The notes below the pieces were generated by a model, which worked only from the letters and a program-made list of their open reading frames with translations, was not told the origin of the DNA and did not search any database. Shown one piece after another: positions 1 to 7,597 of a stretch of DNA of 7,932 nt (its first letter is position 1; the number at the start of each line of letters is the position of its first letter). A program made the position numbers and the translations under genes. Origin of the DNA: Treponema sp. (GTDB taxonomy: Bacteria; Spirochaetota; Spirochaetia; Treponematales; Breznakiellaceae); the NCBI GenBank assembly GCA_031268125.1, contig JAIRXT010000187.1, positions 1-7,932 on the forward strand, written 5' to 3'.

Positions 1-3000
1 CTGGTAGAGGCGGAAACCCCGGAGGTGTTTGCCATTCTGGACGATGTGGTGAAGGAGCATCCGGTACTTTTGAACCGGGCCCCCACCCTGCACCGGCTGG
101 GTATCCAGGCCTTTGAGCCGGTTTTGGTGGAGGGGAAGGCCATCAAGCTGCATCCGCTGGTCTGTAATGCTTTTAACGCCGACTTTGACGGGGACCAGAT
201 GGCGGTCCACGTACCCCTTACCCAGGCGGCCCAGATGGAATGCTGGACCCTGATGCTCAGCGCCCGTAACCTGCTTAACCCTGCCAACGGAAAGACCATC
301 GTATTCCCCACCCAGGATATGGTACTGGGGATCAACTTCCTTACCCGGCTAAAGCCCAACTCCAAGGGTTCCAAAGGAGCCGACGGACGGTGCCGGCGCT
401 ACCACACGGTAGAGGAAGTCCAGATGGCGGTGGAAACCAAGTCCCTGGATTGGGAAGCCCTAATCGAAGTACGGTCCCCTAAATCTCCCGTCTGGGATAA
501 GCTGGGCCATGAGATTGCCATCGGCCCCGGCGGCCTTATTGAGACTTCCGCGGGGCGGCTGATCTTTAACGAGGCCATGCCGAAGGACATTCCGTTCATC
601 AACTACGAATTGAAAGACAAGGAACTGCGGGCCCTTATCGAGATGGTCTTTAGTGAAAAGGGTTCCTGGACCACGGTACGGATGCTGGACGCCATTAAGG
701 CCACCGGCTACCGCTATGCCACGGTTTTTGGGGCCACCATCGGGGTGGATGACATCGTCGTTCCCAAGGAAAAGGTGGAAATGATCGAAAGCGCCAACCG
801 GGAAGTGGAGACTATCCAGAAGCAGTACCGGGAAGGCCGTATAACCGGTGATGAGCGCTACAACAAGGTAGTAGAGGTCTGGAACAAGACCAACGATAAC
901 CTGACCAGTATCATGATGAAGACTCTGGAAGCGGACCGGGACGGTTTTAACTCCATTTATATGATGGCTAACTCCGGCGCCCGGGGAAGCCGCAACCAGA
1001 TCCGCCAGCTTGCGGGGATGCGGGGCCTTATGGCCAAGCCCTCGGGGGACATTATCGAACTGCCCATCCGGTCTAACTTCAAGGAAGGGCTTTCGGTCAT
1101 TGAGTTCTTTATTTCCACCAACGGCGCCCGGAAGGGGCTGGCCGATACCGCCCTCAAGACCGCCCAGGCAGGGTACCTGACCCGGCGCCTTGTGGACATT
1201 GCCCAGGATGTGGTGGTAAACGAGGATGACTGCGGTACGATCAACGGGATCGCCTACTCCGCCATCAAGGATGGGGAAGACATCGTGGAGCCCCTGAGCG
1301 ACCGTATCGTGGGCCGCTACACGCTGGAGCGGGTCAAACACCCCATCACCGGGGAGCTTATCATCGATGTGAACGAGGAGATTACCGAGGAGATCGCCGG
1401 GATCATCGAGAAGGCGGGGATCGAAACCGTAAGAATCCGCACGGTTCTGACCTGTGAGGCGGAGCACGGGGTATGCCGCAAATGTTACGGCCGGAACCTG
1501 GCTACCAACCGCTCTGTTGACATTGGCGAGACCGTGGGAACCATCGCCGCCCAGTCCATCGGCCAGCCCGGTACCCAGCTTACGATGCGGACTTTCCACA
1601 TCGGCGGGGTCGCCACCAAGATAAGCGAAGAAAACCGTACTTTCCTAAAATACCCGGTGTATATCCGGGAAATCATCGGGGCCCATGTGGAAATGCCCGA
1701 CGGCCACTGGCTTTTTACCCGCAAGGGTTACGCCGTGGTCAACAAGGTGATGAAGGAATACAAGCTGGAAAGCCAGGATACCCTGCTGGTGGAGCACGGC
1801 AGGCGGATTATTCGGGACGAGCCTATCATCAGACGGGGGGGCCAGGAAATCCTTTCCCCGGAGATTGCCTATGCTATGGTGCTGGAAAACGGCCGCAGCC
1901 TGTACCTTATCGGCCAGGATCAGAAGATAGAAATCCGCAACGGGTCTGATCTGCTGGTCAAGAAGGGGGACGTGGTGGGGGCGGAAAAAACCATCGCCAC
2001 GTTTGATCCCTTCTCGGACCCGATCATTGCCGAAGCCACGGGCTTTGTGAATTACGAGGACATTATTCCCGGCACCACCCTGAGGGAAGAACTTGACGAG
2101 GAAACGGGAAACACGGAAAAGCGGATTACCGAATTCCAGATGGAGAGCAAACAGCCCCGGATTTTGATTACCGATGAGCAGGGGAATGAACTGGCTTCCT
2201 ACTTCCTTCCCGGCGGCGCCTATATCCAGGTAGAGGAATTTGAGCTTGATTCCAAGGGGGAGCCGGCCCTTGACGACGACGGCAAACCGCTGCGGACAAA
2301 GATTCTTGCCGGTAAGATCATCGCCAAGACCTTGAAAGAATCCGCCAAGGCTATGGACATTACCTCCGGTCTTCCGCGGGTAAGCGAGCTGTTTGAGGCC
2401 CGCAAGCCGAAGAACCCCGCCGTACTGGCCCAGGTATCCGGGGTTGTGTACTTCAAAGGTATTGTCAAGGGCAAACGGGTGGTTACGGTGGAGGATGCCT
2501 TCGGCAAGGAGTACAAACATCTGATCCCCATGACCAAGCGCCTTTTGATCAGGGACGGTGATACCGTGGAGGCCGGGGAGTCGCTCTGTCTGGGAGCGGT
2601 CAATCCCCACGACGTGCTTCATATCCAGGGTGAGGCAACTTTGCAGCGTTATCTGATGGACGAGATTCAGCAGGTTTACCGCTTGCAGGGGGTGTCCATC
2701 AACGACAAGCATATCGGTGTGATTATCCGGCAGATGATGCGGAAGGTAGAAATTGTGGCTGTGGGGGACACCAAGTTTATCTACGGCCAGATGGTGGATA
2801 AGTACCGCTTCCACGAGGAAAACAACCGTGTCATGTCCGAAGGCGGGCAGCCTGCGGTGGCCCGGCCCATGTTCCAGGGGATCACGAAGGCAAGCCTGAA
2901 CATCGATTCCTTCCTTTCGGCGGCCAGCTTCCAGGATACTACCCGGGTGCTTACCAATGCCGCCATTGCGGGAAGTACCGATGCGCTGCGGGGCCTTAAA

Positions 3001-3195
3001 GAAAATATCATCATCGGGCACCCCATTCCCGCAGGTACGGGGATGAAGCGGTACCGGGAAGTAAAACTGTTTGATGAAGATCAGCAGGACCTGGATCAGC
3101 AGATGGAGGAGATTCTGGAACAGCGGAAGCTTGAGGCCGCCGCCGTTTCGGAGACCGAAGATGATGAGTTTATTGTGGAGGATACGGAAGAATAG
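1..3195 (+). CDS. rpoC: RNA polymerase beta' subunit, C-terminal part (5' end outside window)
   Basis: This is the catalytic beta' subunit of bacterial DNA-directed RNA polymerase, in the cytoplasmic transcription complex. The frame is open from base 1, so the gene starts upstream; a GTG at 25 is internal. Some 1,064 codons are present, and by family length several hundred N-terminal residues are missing. Visible in order: the active-site motif NADFDGD (window codons 59-65, three Mg-binding Asp); GARGSRNQIRQLAGMRG; the bridge helix with ARKGLADTALKT; four zinc-ligand cysteines at codons 411, 485, 492 and 495, whose 74/7/3 spacing equals that of E. coli C814/C888/C895/C898; the trigger loop (AAQSIGQPGTQLTMRTFH); a large insertion of about 250 codons resembling E. 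coli SI3 (about 1610-2355); then LPRVSELFEARKPK and the C-terminal GLKENIIIGHPIPAGTG. The protein ends in an acidic tail. No lesion is seen. The identity is essentially certain; the spirochaete assignment is inferred. Confidence 0.98.
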   Translation: MVEAETPEVFAILDDVVKEHPVLLNRAPTLHRLGIQAFEPVLVEGKAIKLHPLVCNAFNADFDGDQMAVHVPLTQAAQMECWTLMLSARNLLNPANGKTIVFPTQDMVLGINFLTRLKPNSKGSKGADGRCRRYHTVEEVQMAVETKSLDWEALIEVRSPKSPVWDKLGHEIAIGPGGLIETSAGRLIFNEAMPKDIPFINYELKDKELRALIEMVFSEKGSWTTVRMLDAIKATGYRYATVFGATIGVDDIVVPKEKVEMIESANREVETIQKQYREGRITGDERYNKVVEVWNKTNDNLTSIMMKTLEADRDGFNSIYMMANSGARGSRNQIRQLAGMRGLMAKPSGDIIELPIRSNFKEGLSVIEFFISTNGARKGLADTALKTAQAGYLTRRLVDIAQDVVVNEDDCGTINGIAYSAIKDGEDIVEPLSDRIVGRYTLERVKHPITGELIIDVNEEITEEIAGIIEKAGIETVRIRTVLTCEAEHGVCRKCYGRNLATNRSVDIGETVGTIAAQSIGQPGTQLTMRTFHIGGVATKISEENRTFLKYPVYIREIIGAHVEMPDGHWLFTRKGYAVVNKVMKEYKLESQDTLLVEHGRRIIRDEPIIRRGGQEILSPEIAYAMVLENGRSLYLIGQDQKIEIRNGSDLLVKKGDVVGAEKTIATFDPFSDPIIAEATGFVNYEDIIPGTTLREELDEETGNTEKRITEFQMESKQPRILITDEQGNELASYFLPGGAYIQVEEFELDSKGEPALDDDGKPLRTKILAGKIIAKTLKESAKAMDITSGLPRVSELFEARKPKNPAVLAQVSGVVYFKGIVKGKRVVTVEDAFGKEYKHLIPMTKRLLIRDGDTVEAGESLCLGAVNPHDVLHIQGEATLQRYLMDEIQQVYRLQGVSINDKHIGVIIRQMMRKVEIVAVGDTKFIYGQMVDKYRFHEENNRVMSEGGQPAVARPMFQGITKASLNIDSFLSAASFQDTTRVLTNAAIAGSTDALRGLKENIIIGHPIPAGTGMKRYREVKLFDEDQQDLDQQMEEILEQRKLEAAAVSETEDDEFIVEDTEE

Positions 3196-3252
3196 TCTGC
3201 ATAGGCGGGTAAAAAAGCCGTAAAGGCGGAGTATCGCATAAAGGAGGAATTT
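3196..3252 (+). other. rpoC-symporter spacer without visible terminator
   Basis: The 57 bases between the rpoC stop and the symporter start contain no stable hairpin followed by a T run and no convincing -35/-10 pair. The only structure is a trivial 3-bp GCC/GGC pairing. The spacer ends in a strong Shine-Dalgarno sequence. The simplest reading is that rpoC transcription can run into the downstream cassette, although a promoter inside the rpoC 3' end cannot be excluded by eye. Confidence 0.5.
3241..3247 (+). promoter_or_regulatory. Strong ribosome binding site of the symporter gene
   Basis: AAGGAGG lies 5 bases before the ATG at 3253. It is a near-perfect anti-16S complement and fixes the symporter start. 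It is the only strong Shine-Dalgarno sequence in the three-gene cassette, so translation of the two following genes probably depends on coupling to this one. Confidence 0.85.
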
Positions 3253-4671
3253 ATGGCTGGTATCAACATTATTGTCATGGTTTTGTATTTTGCCCTAACC
3301 CTGTTTATAGGTGTTTATTTTGGGCAAAAGAAAACTACCACGTCCGCGGATTTTACCGTCGGCAGCCGGTCTTTTGGCGGATTTGTTTTGTTTTGTACGA
3401 TGCTTGCCACCATTGTGGGGGCCAGCTCGGTCATGGGTTATACCTCCTGGTTTGCCCGGCGGGGTATTTCGCAGTGGTGGTTCACCGTCGGCAGCCTGAT
3501 TACCAATTTCATTTACCTTCTCTACCTTGGCCCCCGGATCAACGACTTCGGCCGCCGGCAGGGAGGTGAAACCGTTGGCGATTGGTTTGTCTACCGCTAC
3601 GGCAAGGTCTCCAAGACGATGGCTTCGATCCTCATTGCCGCGGCTTATATCGCCATTACTGCGTTTCAGTATCTGGCTATGGCGACTATTCTGGAGTTTG
3701 CTACCGGAATCCCCTTTGCCTACAGTCTTGCCCTGACTACGATCATCGTGATTGTTTATACCAGCATGGGGGGCCTCTGGGCGGTGGTTTCCACCGACAT
3801 ACTCCAGGGCATCATGACCTTGCTGGGGGTGGTGATCATGGTTCCCCTGTTTCTTACCAGGGCCGGCGGAATATCCGCCGTGTTTACCCAACTGCCGGCG
3901 GTTCATTTGCAGCCCTTTGGCAATGTAACCCCCTGGCAGGCCCTTGCCTCCATGCTTACGCTGGGCCTGGGGATTGTGTCCTGGCCCGATATTTGGCAGC
4001 GGATGTACGCGGCAAAGAGCAAGCCGGTGCTGCAAAAGTCCTACGGTTTGTACATGATAGCAAGTTTGGTGATCACCTTTGCGGTAATGTACATTGGTTT
4101 TGCTTCCCGTGTTTTAATGCCCGATTTTGAAGGTTCCGCCAACGGACTGCTGCCCGCCATGATCATCCGGTATCTGCCCAATGTGGTAGGGGCCATCCTG
4201 CTGGCGGCTCTTCTTGCCGTCATCATGGGGACCGCTGATTCGGTTTTGCTGGTAAGCGCCATCATCATTGAAAAAGACCTGGTAACGCCCTTGCTTAAAA
4301 AGGACCGGAGCGATAAGGAAAAACTCATCCTGACCAAGATTATCACCGCCGTTACCGGCGTTGCGGTGCTGGGGGTGCTGTACTTTTCCACCGATATGTT
4401 TGAACTTTGGGTTATGAGCGCCGATATTACCGGCGCTACCCTTGCGGTGCCCATCCTCCTGGGTTTTGCCTGGAAGCGGCCCGGCGAGTCGGCCACCATC
4501 GGTTCCATCGTGGCCGGTCTTACAGGCTGGCTGGTCTTTACCATCGGTAAGTTTGAATTCCTCGATCCGATTATCCCCGGCGCGTTCTGTTCTCTTGTCG
4601 CCTACCTTGTTATTGCCTGTATTGCCCCGGATAAGAAACACGCGTTGAAAAACGCCGCTGCCAATGTTTGA
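3253..4671 (+). CDS. Sodium:solute symporter (SSS family) of a D-amino-acid cassette
   Basis: This is a 472-residue integral membrane protein of the solute:sodium symporter family (the PutP/PanF/SGLT type, LeuT fold), which imports a small solute with Na+ across the inner membrane. Many hydrophobic segments run from residue 4 to about 457, a typical count for the family. Family hallmarks seen are GGLWAVVSTDILQG (residues 173-186), SWPDIWQRMYAAK (about 243-255) and MGTADSVLLVSAIIIEKDL (325-343), which aligns with the PutP helix carrying Na+-binding Ser/Thr residues; T327 and S330 are candidates here. The C-terminus is short, with no sensor-kinase extension. The start follows a strong RBS. Its stop overlaps the amidohydrolase start by 8 bases, so the two are translationally coupled. 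The substrate cannot be read from the sequence; context suggests an N-acyl amino acid, a D-amino acid or a related carboxylate. The family call is firm, the substrate speculative. Confidence 0.92.
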   Translation: MAGINIIVMVLYFALTLFIGVYFGQKKTTTSADFTVGSRSFGGFVLFCTMLATIVGASSVMGYTSWFARRGISQWWFTVGSLITNFIYLLYLGPRINDFGRRQGGETVGDWFVYRYGKVSKTMASILIAAAYIAITAFQYLAMATILEFATGIPFAYSLALTTIIVIVYTSMGGLWAVVSTDILQGIMTLLGVVIMVPLFLTRAGGISAVFTQLPAVHLQPFGNVTPWQALASMLTLGLGIVSWPDIWQRMYAAKSKPVLQKSYGLYMIASLVITFAVMYIGFASRVLMPDFEGSANGLLPAMIIRYLPNVVGAILLAALLAVIMGTADSVLLVSAIIIEKDLVTPLLKKDRSDKEKLILTKIITAVTGVAVLGVLYFSTDMFELWVMSADITGATLAVPILLGFAWKRPGESATIGSIVAGLTGWLVFTIGKFEFLDPIIPGAFCSLVAYLVIACIAPDKKHALKNAAANV

Positions 4672-6046
4672 TGTAGTTATCGCCGGGGCCCGGGTGCTGG
4701 ACCCGGAAACCGGCCGTGATGAGTCTTTGAATGTGGGAATCGCCGGGACGGCAATCGCCGTTTTAAGCGCTTCCCCCCTGCAGGGGGCGCGTGTCCTTGA
4801 GGGATCCGGCCTGGTTCTGGCCCCCGGTTTTATCGACATACATACCCACGAGGACCTACAGGAGACGCCGGGACGGAGCTTCGAAATGCCCCGGGAGACC
4901 GCTGCCTGCGCCCTCCGTACCGGCAACACTACCATCCTGGGGGGGAACTGCGGGGGCAGCAACTACCCGGTGGGCAAATATCTGGAAGCCCAAAACGCGG
5001 AACATCTGCCTATCAACTGCCTGACGCTTGTGGGGAATTCCACCCTGCGGAAGGTCCTGGGTCTTGATGAATACGCCACGGCCGGCCCCTCACAAATTGC
5101 CGCCATGAAGGACCTGGCCTGCGCCGCCCTGGACGAAGGGGCCCAGGGGATTTCCTTTGGGCTCCAGTATGCGCCGGGGACCAGCTTTGCCGAACTCCTG
5201 GCCCTCTGCGAGGCGGTAAGGGAAAAAGACAAATTCTTCGCTGTCCACATGCGTTACGATACACCCCTCCGGGCGGTGGAAACCGTGGAGGAGGTTATCT
5301 CCGCCGCCCTCATCACCGGGGCGGCCCTGCAAATTTCCCACTATGCCGCCAATGTGTACGGCCATGCCGACGGCGCGGCCAAAAACGGCGGCGGCAATAT
5401 CGATATTACCGCCCGGCTAATCGAAGAATCCGGCGCCGATATCCGGGCCGATGTGTACCCCTATGATACCTGGGCCACGGGGATTAGGTCCGCGGTTTTT
5501 GACCAGGGTTTTGAAGATTTTAATTTTAATGTTACCGATCTGGAGCTCCTTTCAGGGCCCCTGGCAGGGCGTTACTGCACACAGGAACTGTTTGACAGCC
5601 TCCGCCATGCCCCCCAGGAGACCGCCGTGGCTTGCCATAACGCCATCCCCATGAAGGATATTGAAGCCGCCTACCGGCTCCCCTTTGTGTGCCTGGGCAG
5701 TGATGCCTCCATGTCCCTGTCCGCGGACGGACACCGGAAGGGTCATCCCCGGGGGGCGGGGTCTCCGGCCCGGTTCTTACAGGAATTTGTGCGGGAGAAG
5801 AAGATCCTTTCCCTTATGGAGGGGATACGGAAACTCACCCTGATTCCCGCCCGGCGCCTGGGGCTTGGCCGCAAGGGCCGCTTGCAGGAGGGTATGGATG
5901 CCGATCTGTGCCTGTTTGATCCTGGAACCATTACGGACAGGGCGGCCTACGGGATGGATGTCTGCGCCCTGGCCCCGGCGGGGATACGGGCGGTTATCGT
6001 GGGCGGCAAGGTGGCCTACGAGGGGTCCGATCCGGCGGACCGGTAG
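4664..6046 (+). CDS. D-aminoacylase-type amidohydrolase (N-acyl-D-amino-acid deacylase family)
   Basis: This 460-residue metal-dependent amidohydrolase has no signal peptide and is presumably cytoplasmic. The family hydrolyses N-acyl-D-amino acids to a carboxylate and the free D-amino acid. Motifs in order: an N-terminal beta-sandwich opening (FDVVIAGARVLDPETG); APGFIDIHTHED with metal ligands H60 and H62; GGNCGGSN with C96, equivalent to the unusual Cys zinc ligand of D-aminoacylases; AVHMRYD with H195; ISHYAANVYG with H226; CLGSDASMS with catalytic D347; and the family-typical HPRGAGSPARFL (361-372). All expected ligands are present. The C-terminal sandwich strand carries GMDADLCLFDP. The length is near the family norm. 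The ATG sits inside the last codons of the symporter gene and has no good Shine-Dalgarno sequence, so coupling is likely. The next gene begins 3 bases after its stop. Relatives include dihydroorotase- and hydantoinase-like enzymes, but Cys-96 and the HPR motif favour D-aminoacylase. The acyl group and side-chain preference are unknown. Confidence 0.88.
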   Translation: MFDVVIAGARVLDPETGRDESLNVGIAGTAIAVLSASPLQGARVLEGSGLVLAPGFIDIHTHEDLQETPGRSFEMPRETAACALRTGNTTILGGNCGGSNYPVGKYLEAQNAEHLPINCLTLVGNSTLRKVLGLDEYATAGPSQIAAMKDLACAALDEGAQGISFGLQYAPGTSFAELLALCEAVREKDKFFAVHMRYDTPLRAVETVEEVISAALITGAALQISHYAANVYGHADGAAKNGGGNIDITARLIEESGADIRADVYPYDTWATGIRSAVFDQGFEDFNFNVTDLELLSGPLAGRYCTQELFDSLRHAPQETAVACHNAIPMKDIEAAYRLPFVCLGSDASMSLSADGHRKGHPRGAGSPARFLQEFVREKKILSLMEGIRKLTLIPARRLGLGRKGRLQEGMDADLCLFDPGTITDRAAYGMDVCALAPAGIRAVIVGGKVAYEGSDPADR

Positions 6047-6049
6047 GCA

Positions 6050-6865
6050 GTGAATATTGTCCGCGCCGATCCGGCGGGTAACATCACCATTTTTGTTCTT
6101 GATCCTATTGATGATCCGGCCCTCCGCATCCGGGCCTCAAAGGCCCTGCTGGCGGAACCTTCCCTGAAGGCCGAACAGGTTGGCTTTGTGATTTCACCGG
6201 AACGGCGGGATTCCCGGTCTCCGGCCCGTTGGCGGCTTGAGATGATGGGGGGCGAGTTTTGCGGAAATGCTGCCCGGAGCTTCGGCCTTTATACAGCCCG
6301 GAAAACCGGCTTGACCGGGAAGCAGGACATACTTGTGGAGGTCAGCGGCGCGGCGGACCCTGTGCCGGTCCATGCGGACCTTAATTTGTCCACGGCGGAG
6401 GCGGAGATTCCCGGCCCTGTAGCTGCCGCCGTCCTGGATTTTGAGGGCCGCCCCCTGCCGGTGTATTTTTTTGAAGGTATTGCCCATATCATCATTGAAG
6501 ATACGGACCCCTGCCGGGCCCTGGTTCTCCGGCTCCTGGAATGCGCGCAAAGGGCCGCCGGGATTGCCGGGCAGGACGCCCTGGGGCTGATGTTCTGCAA
6601 GCCCGGTCCCTCCATGCGGCCTGTGGTTCACGTAAGGGCCGCGGATTCCCTGGTCTATGAATCCAGCTGCGGGTCCGGCACTGCCGCCCTGGCGGCCCAT
6701 CTGTCCGCGGGACTGGGGGATGGTGAATACCGCTGGGATGTAGCCCAGAACGGGGGCGTCATAAGCGCCCGGCTGGTGAAAGAGGCCGGGAAAATCCGGC
6801 GTATCGGCATCGGCGGCCCCGTAACCCTGGAAGGCCCCATCAGCCTCCGGCTGCCCGGCTTCTAG
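6050..6865 (+). CDS. DapF-fold amino-acid racemase/epimerase-like protein
   Basis: This 271-residue protein resembles the cofactor-independent two-cysteine racemases of the diaminopimelate epimerase superfamily. Each half of the pseudo-symmetric fold supplies one catalytic Cys: GGEFCGNAARSFG (C71) and YESSCGSGTAALAAH (C207). The N-terminal DPAGNITIF (G10-N11) matches the substrate-binding loop that reads GLGNDF in true DapF. Canonical DapF has an ERGxGET block before the second Cys; here it is replaced by a short YESS segment, so recognition of the distal centre of diaminopimelate appears lost. CntK histidine racemase is, from memory, a closer style of homologue. The start is GTG, 3 bases after the amidohydrolase stop and without a proper Shine-Dalgarno sequence, consistent with re-initiating ribosomes. 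Next to a D-aminoacylase, a D-to-L conversion of the released amino acid is the natural guess. Superfamily membership is firm; substrate and direction are inferred. Confidence 0.85.
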   Translation: MNIVRADPAGNITIFVLDPIDDPALRIRASKALLAEPSLKAEQVGFVISPERRDSRSPARWRLEMMGGEFCGNAARSFGLYTARKTGLTGKQDILVEVSGAADPVPVHADLNLSTAEAEIPGPVAAAVLDFEGRPLPVYFFEGIAHIIIEDTDPCRALVLRLLECAQRAAGIAGQDALGLMFCKPGPSMRPVVHVRAADSLVYESSCGSGTAALAAHLSAGLGDGEYRWDVAQNGGVISARLVKEAGKIRRIGIGGPVTLEGPISLRLPGF

Positions 6866-6894
6866 TATTCTAAACGAAGCGGAATAATGTTGCC

Positions 6895-6920
6895 TTCTGG
6901 GGCTGGGATTTGCCCCGGAA
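6895..6920. terminator. Hairpin after the cassette, possible non-canonical terminator
   Basis: TTCTGGGGC (6895-6903) pairs with GCCCCGGAA (6912-6920), giving a 9-bp stem with one G-T wobble and an 8-base loop, 30 bases after the racemase stop. The following bases on the plus strand are AAAC, not a T run, and neither strand shows a proper U tract downstream. It may assist termination or protect the mRNA 3' end, or be chance in GC-rich DNA. The rest of 6866-6945 shows nothing recognisable. Confidence 0.3.
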
Positions 6921-6945
6921 AAACATATGGAATTCTCCGCCGCCG

Positions 6946-7566
6946 GTGTGTCGTTTCTTTGCAGGTGAAGATAAGACTATAGCCCGCTTCCTGTACCTGC
7001 CGGCAAAACGGTTCATGGGAATACAAATCGTCTCCCAGAAGCGTTGGTTTCAGCCACCGGCATCACCGACGTGCTTCCCGGTCTTACTATCGTCCCCGCC
7101 AACGCATTGTGGTAATAGGCGGTTACCCCGTCTTTCGTCATATGCAGATACCGGTCACAACGGATGTTTCCCGATGCATGATACCACACCCCGTCAAGCG
7201 CTATCAGAACCCCGCCGTCCATTACCCGTCGGCCAGCCCTGCCTCCCCGGCAATTTTTAGCATCGAATCGAAAAAACCGCTGAACTTTTCAGGCGGTATC
7301 CGGTCCATCTGTTCCCGTATCCACGTGTCCGACGGCATGGACCTTACCCCAAATACCGTCTCCGGATTGTTCCGCCCCCGTTTCTCCTTCATCTTCCGCT
7401 GGTAATCCAGCATCGACCGGTGCTGAAAGAAGAACACCCCAAAGGCGCTTTTCACAAAATCCGCCGTCTTGTACCGTTCATTGTGCCCGGACCGCCTGTT
7501 GTCCGGCACCTGCCCGCACATCCGCCCAAAGTTGTCAATCAATCGCTTGAATAGTTCCCCGCCCAT
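6946..7566 (-). pseudogene. Broken IS4-like DDE transposase
   Basis: Read on the minus strand from ATG at 7566 (MGGELFKRL), this matches a DDE transposase family I recognise from its landmarks: an N-terminal segment with SAFGVFFFQHRSMLDYQ, FGVRSMPSDTWIREQMD, then LIALDG holding the first catalytic Asp, and LLGDDLYSHEPFCRQVQEAG holding the second, followed by IFTCKETTH. It is not functional. A stop at 7222-7224 lies exactly where the frame jumps to the one starting at 7222, which one lost base in a G run would explain. After SVMPVA (about 7054) the text jumps, with another frame shift, to KPTLLGDDLY; relatives have roughly 40 residues here, so an internal deletion is likely. Homology ends at about 6946, leaving the catalytic Glu and the C-terminus missing. 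Transcription would converge on the upstream cassette. Upstream in-frame codons to 7866 are read-through without homology. Confidence 0.82.
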
Positions 7567-7582
7567 ACTTTGAATTGCTGGT

Positions 7583-7593
7583 GGGCAATGCCC
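7583..7593. repeat. Short palindrome between transposase start and promoter
   Basis: GGGCAATGCCC is a perfect 5-1-5 inverted repeat, 16 bases upstream of the transposase ATG (on the other strand) and 4 bases before the -35 box of the rightward promoter. It could be part of an insertion-sequence end, a regulator binding site, or coincidence in GC-rich DNA. Confidence 0.35.
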
Positions 7594-7597
7594 GCGT

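Noticed and set aside
1645..3021. A 458-codon open frame antisense to rpoC
   Set aside because: It lies wholly within the conserved rpoC coding sequence, has no recognisable motif, and is explained by GC-rich codon bias suppressing antisense stops. The same applies to the 379-codon antisense frame at 460-1599.
4114..4962. Long minus-strand frame across the symporter-amidohydrolase junction, and others such as 3295-4035
   Set aside because: Low-complexity, Gly/Arg/Pro-rich translations opposite genes with clear motifs; no ribosome binding site or homology seen.
6863..6945. Minus-strand frame continuing past the transposase break to a stop overlapping the racemase stop
   Set aside because: The translation after TCKETTH does not resemble the family and begins with an Arg run; the shared stop position comes from the CTAG palindrome and looks coincidental.
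6910..7405. Plus-strand open frames at 6910-7260 and 7109-7405
   Set aside because: They are antisense shadows of the transposase remnant, which has readable motifs on the minus strand; their own translations show none.
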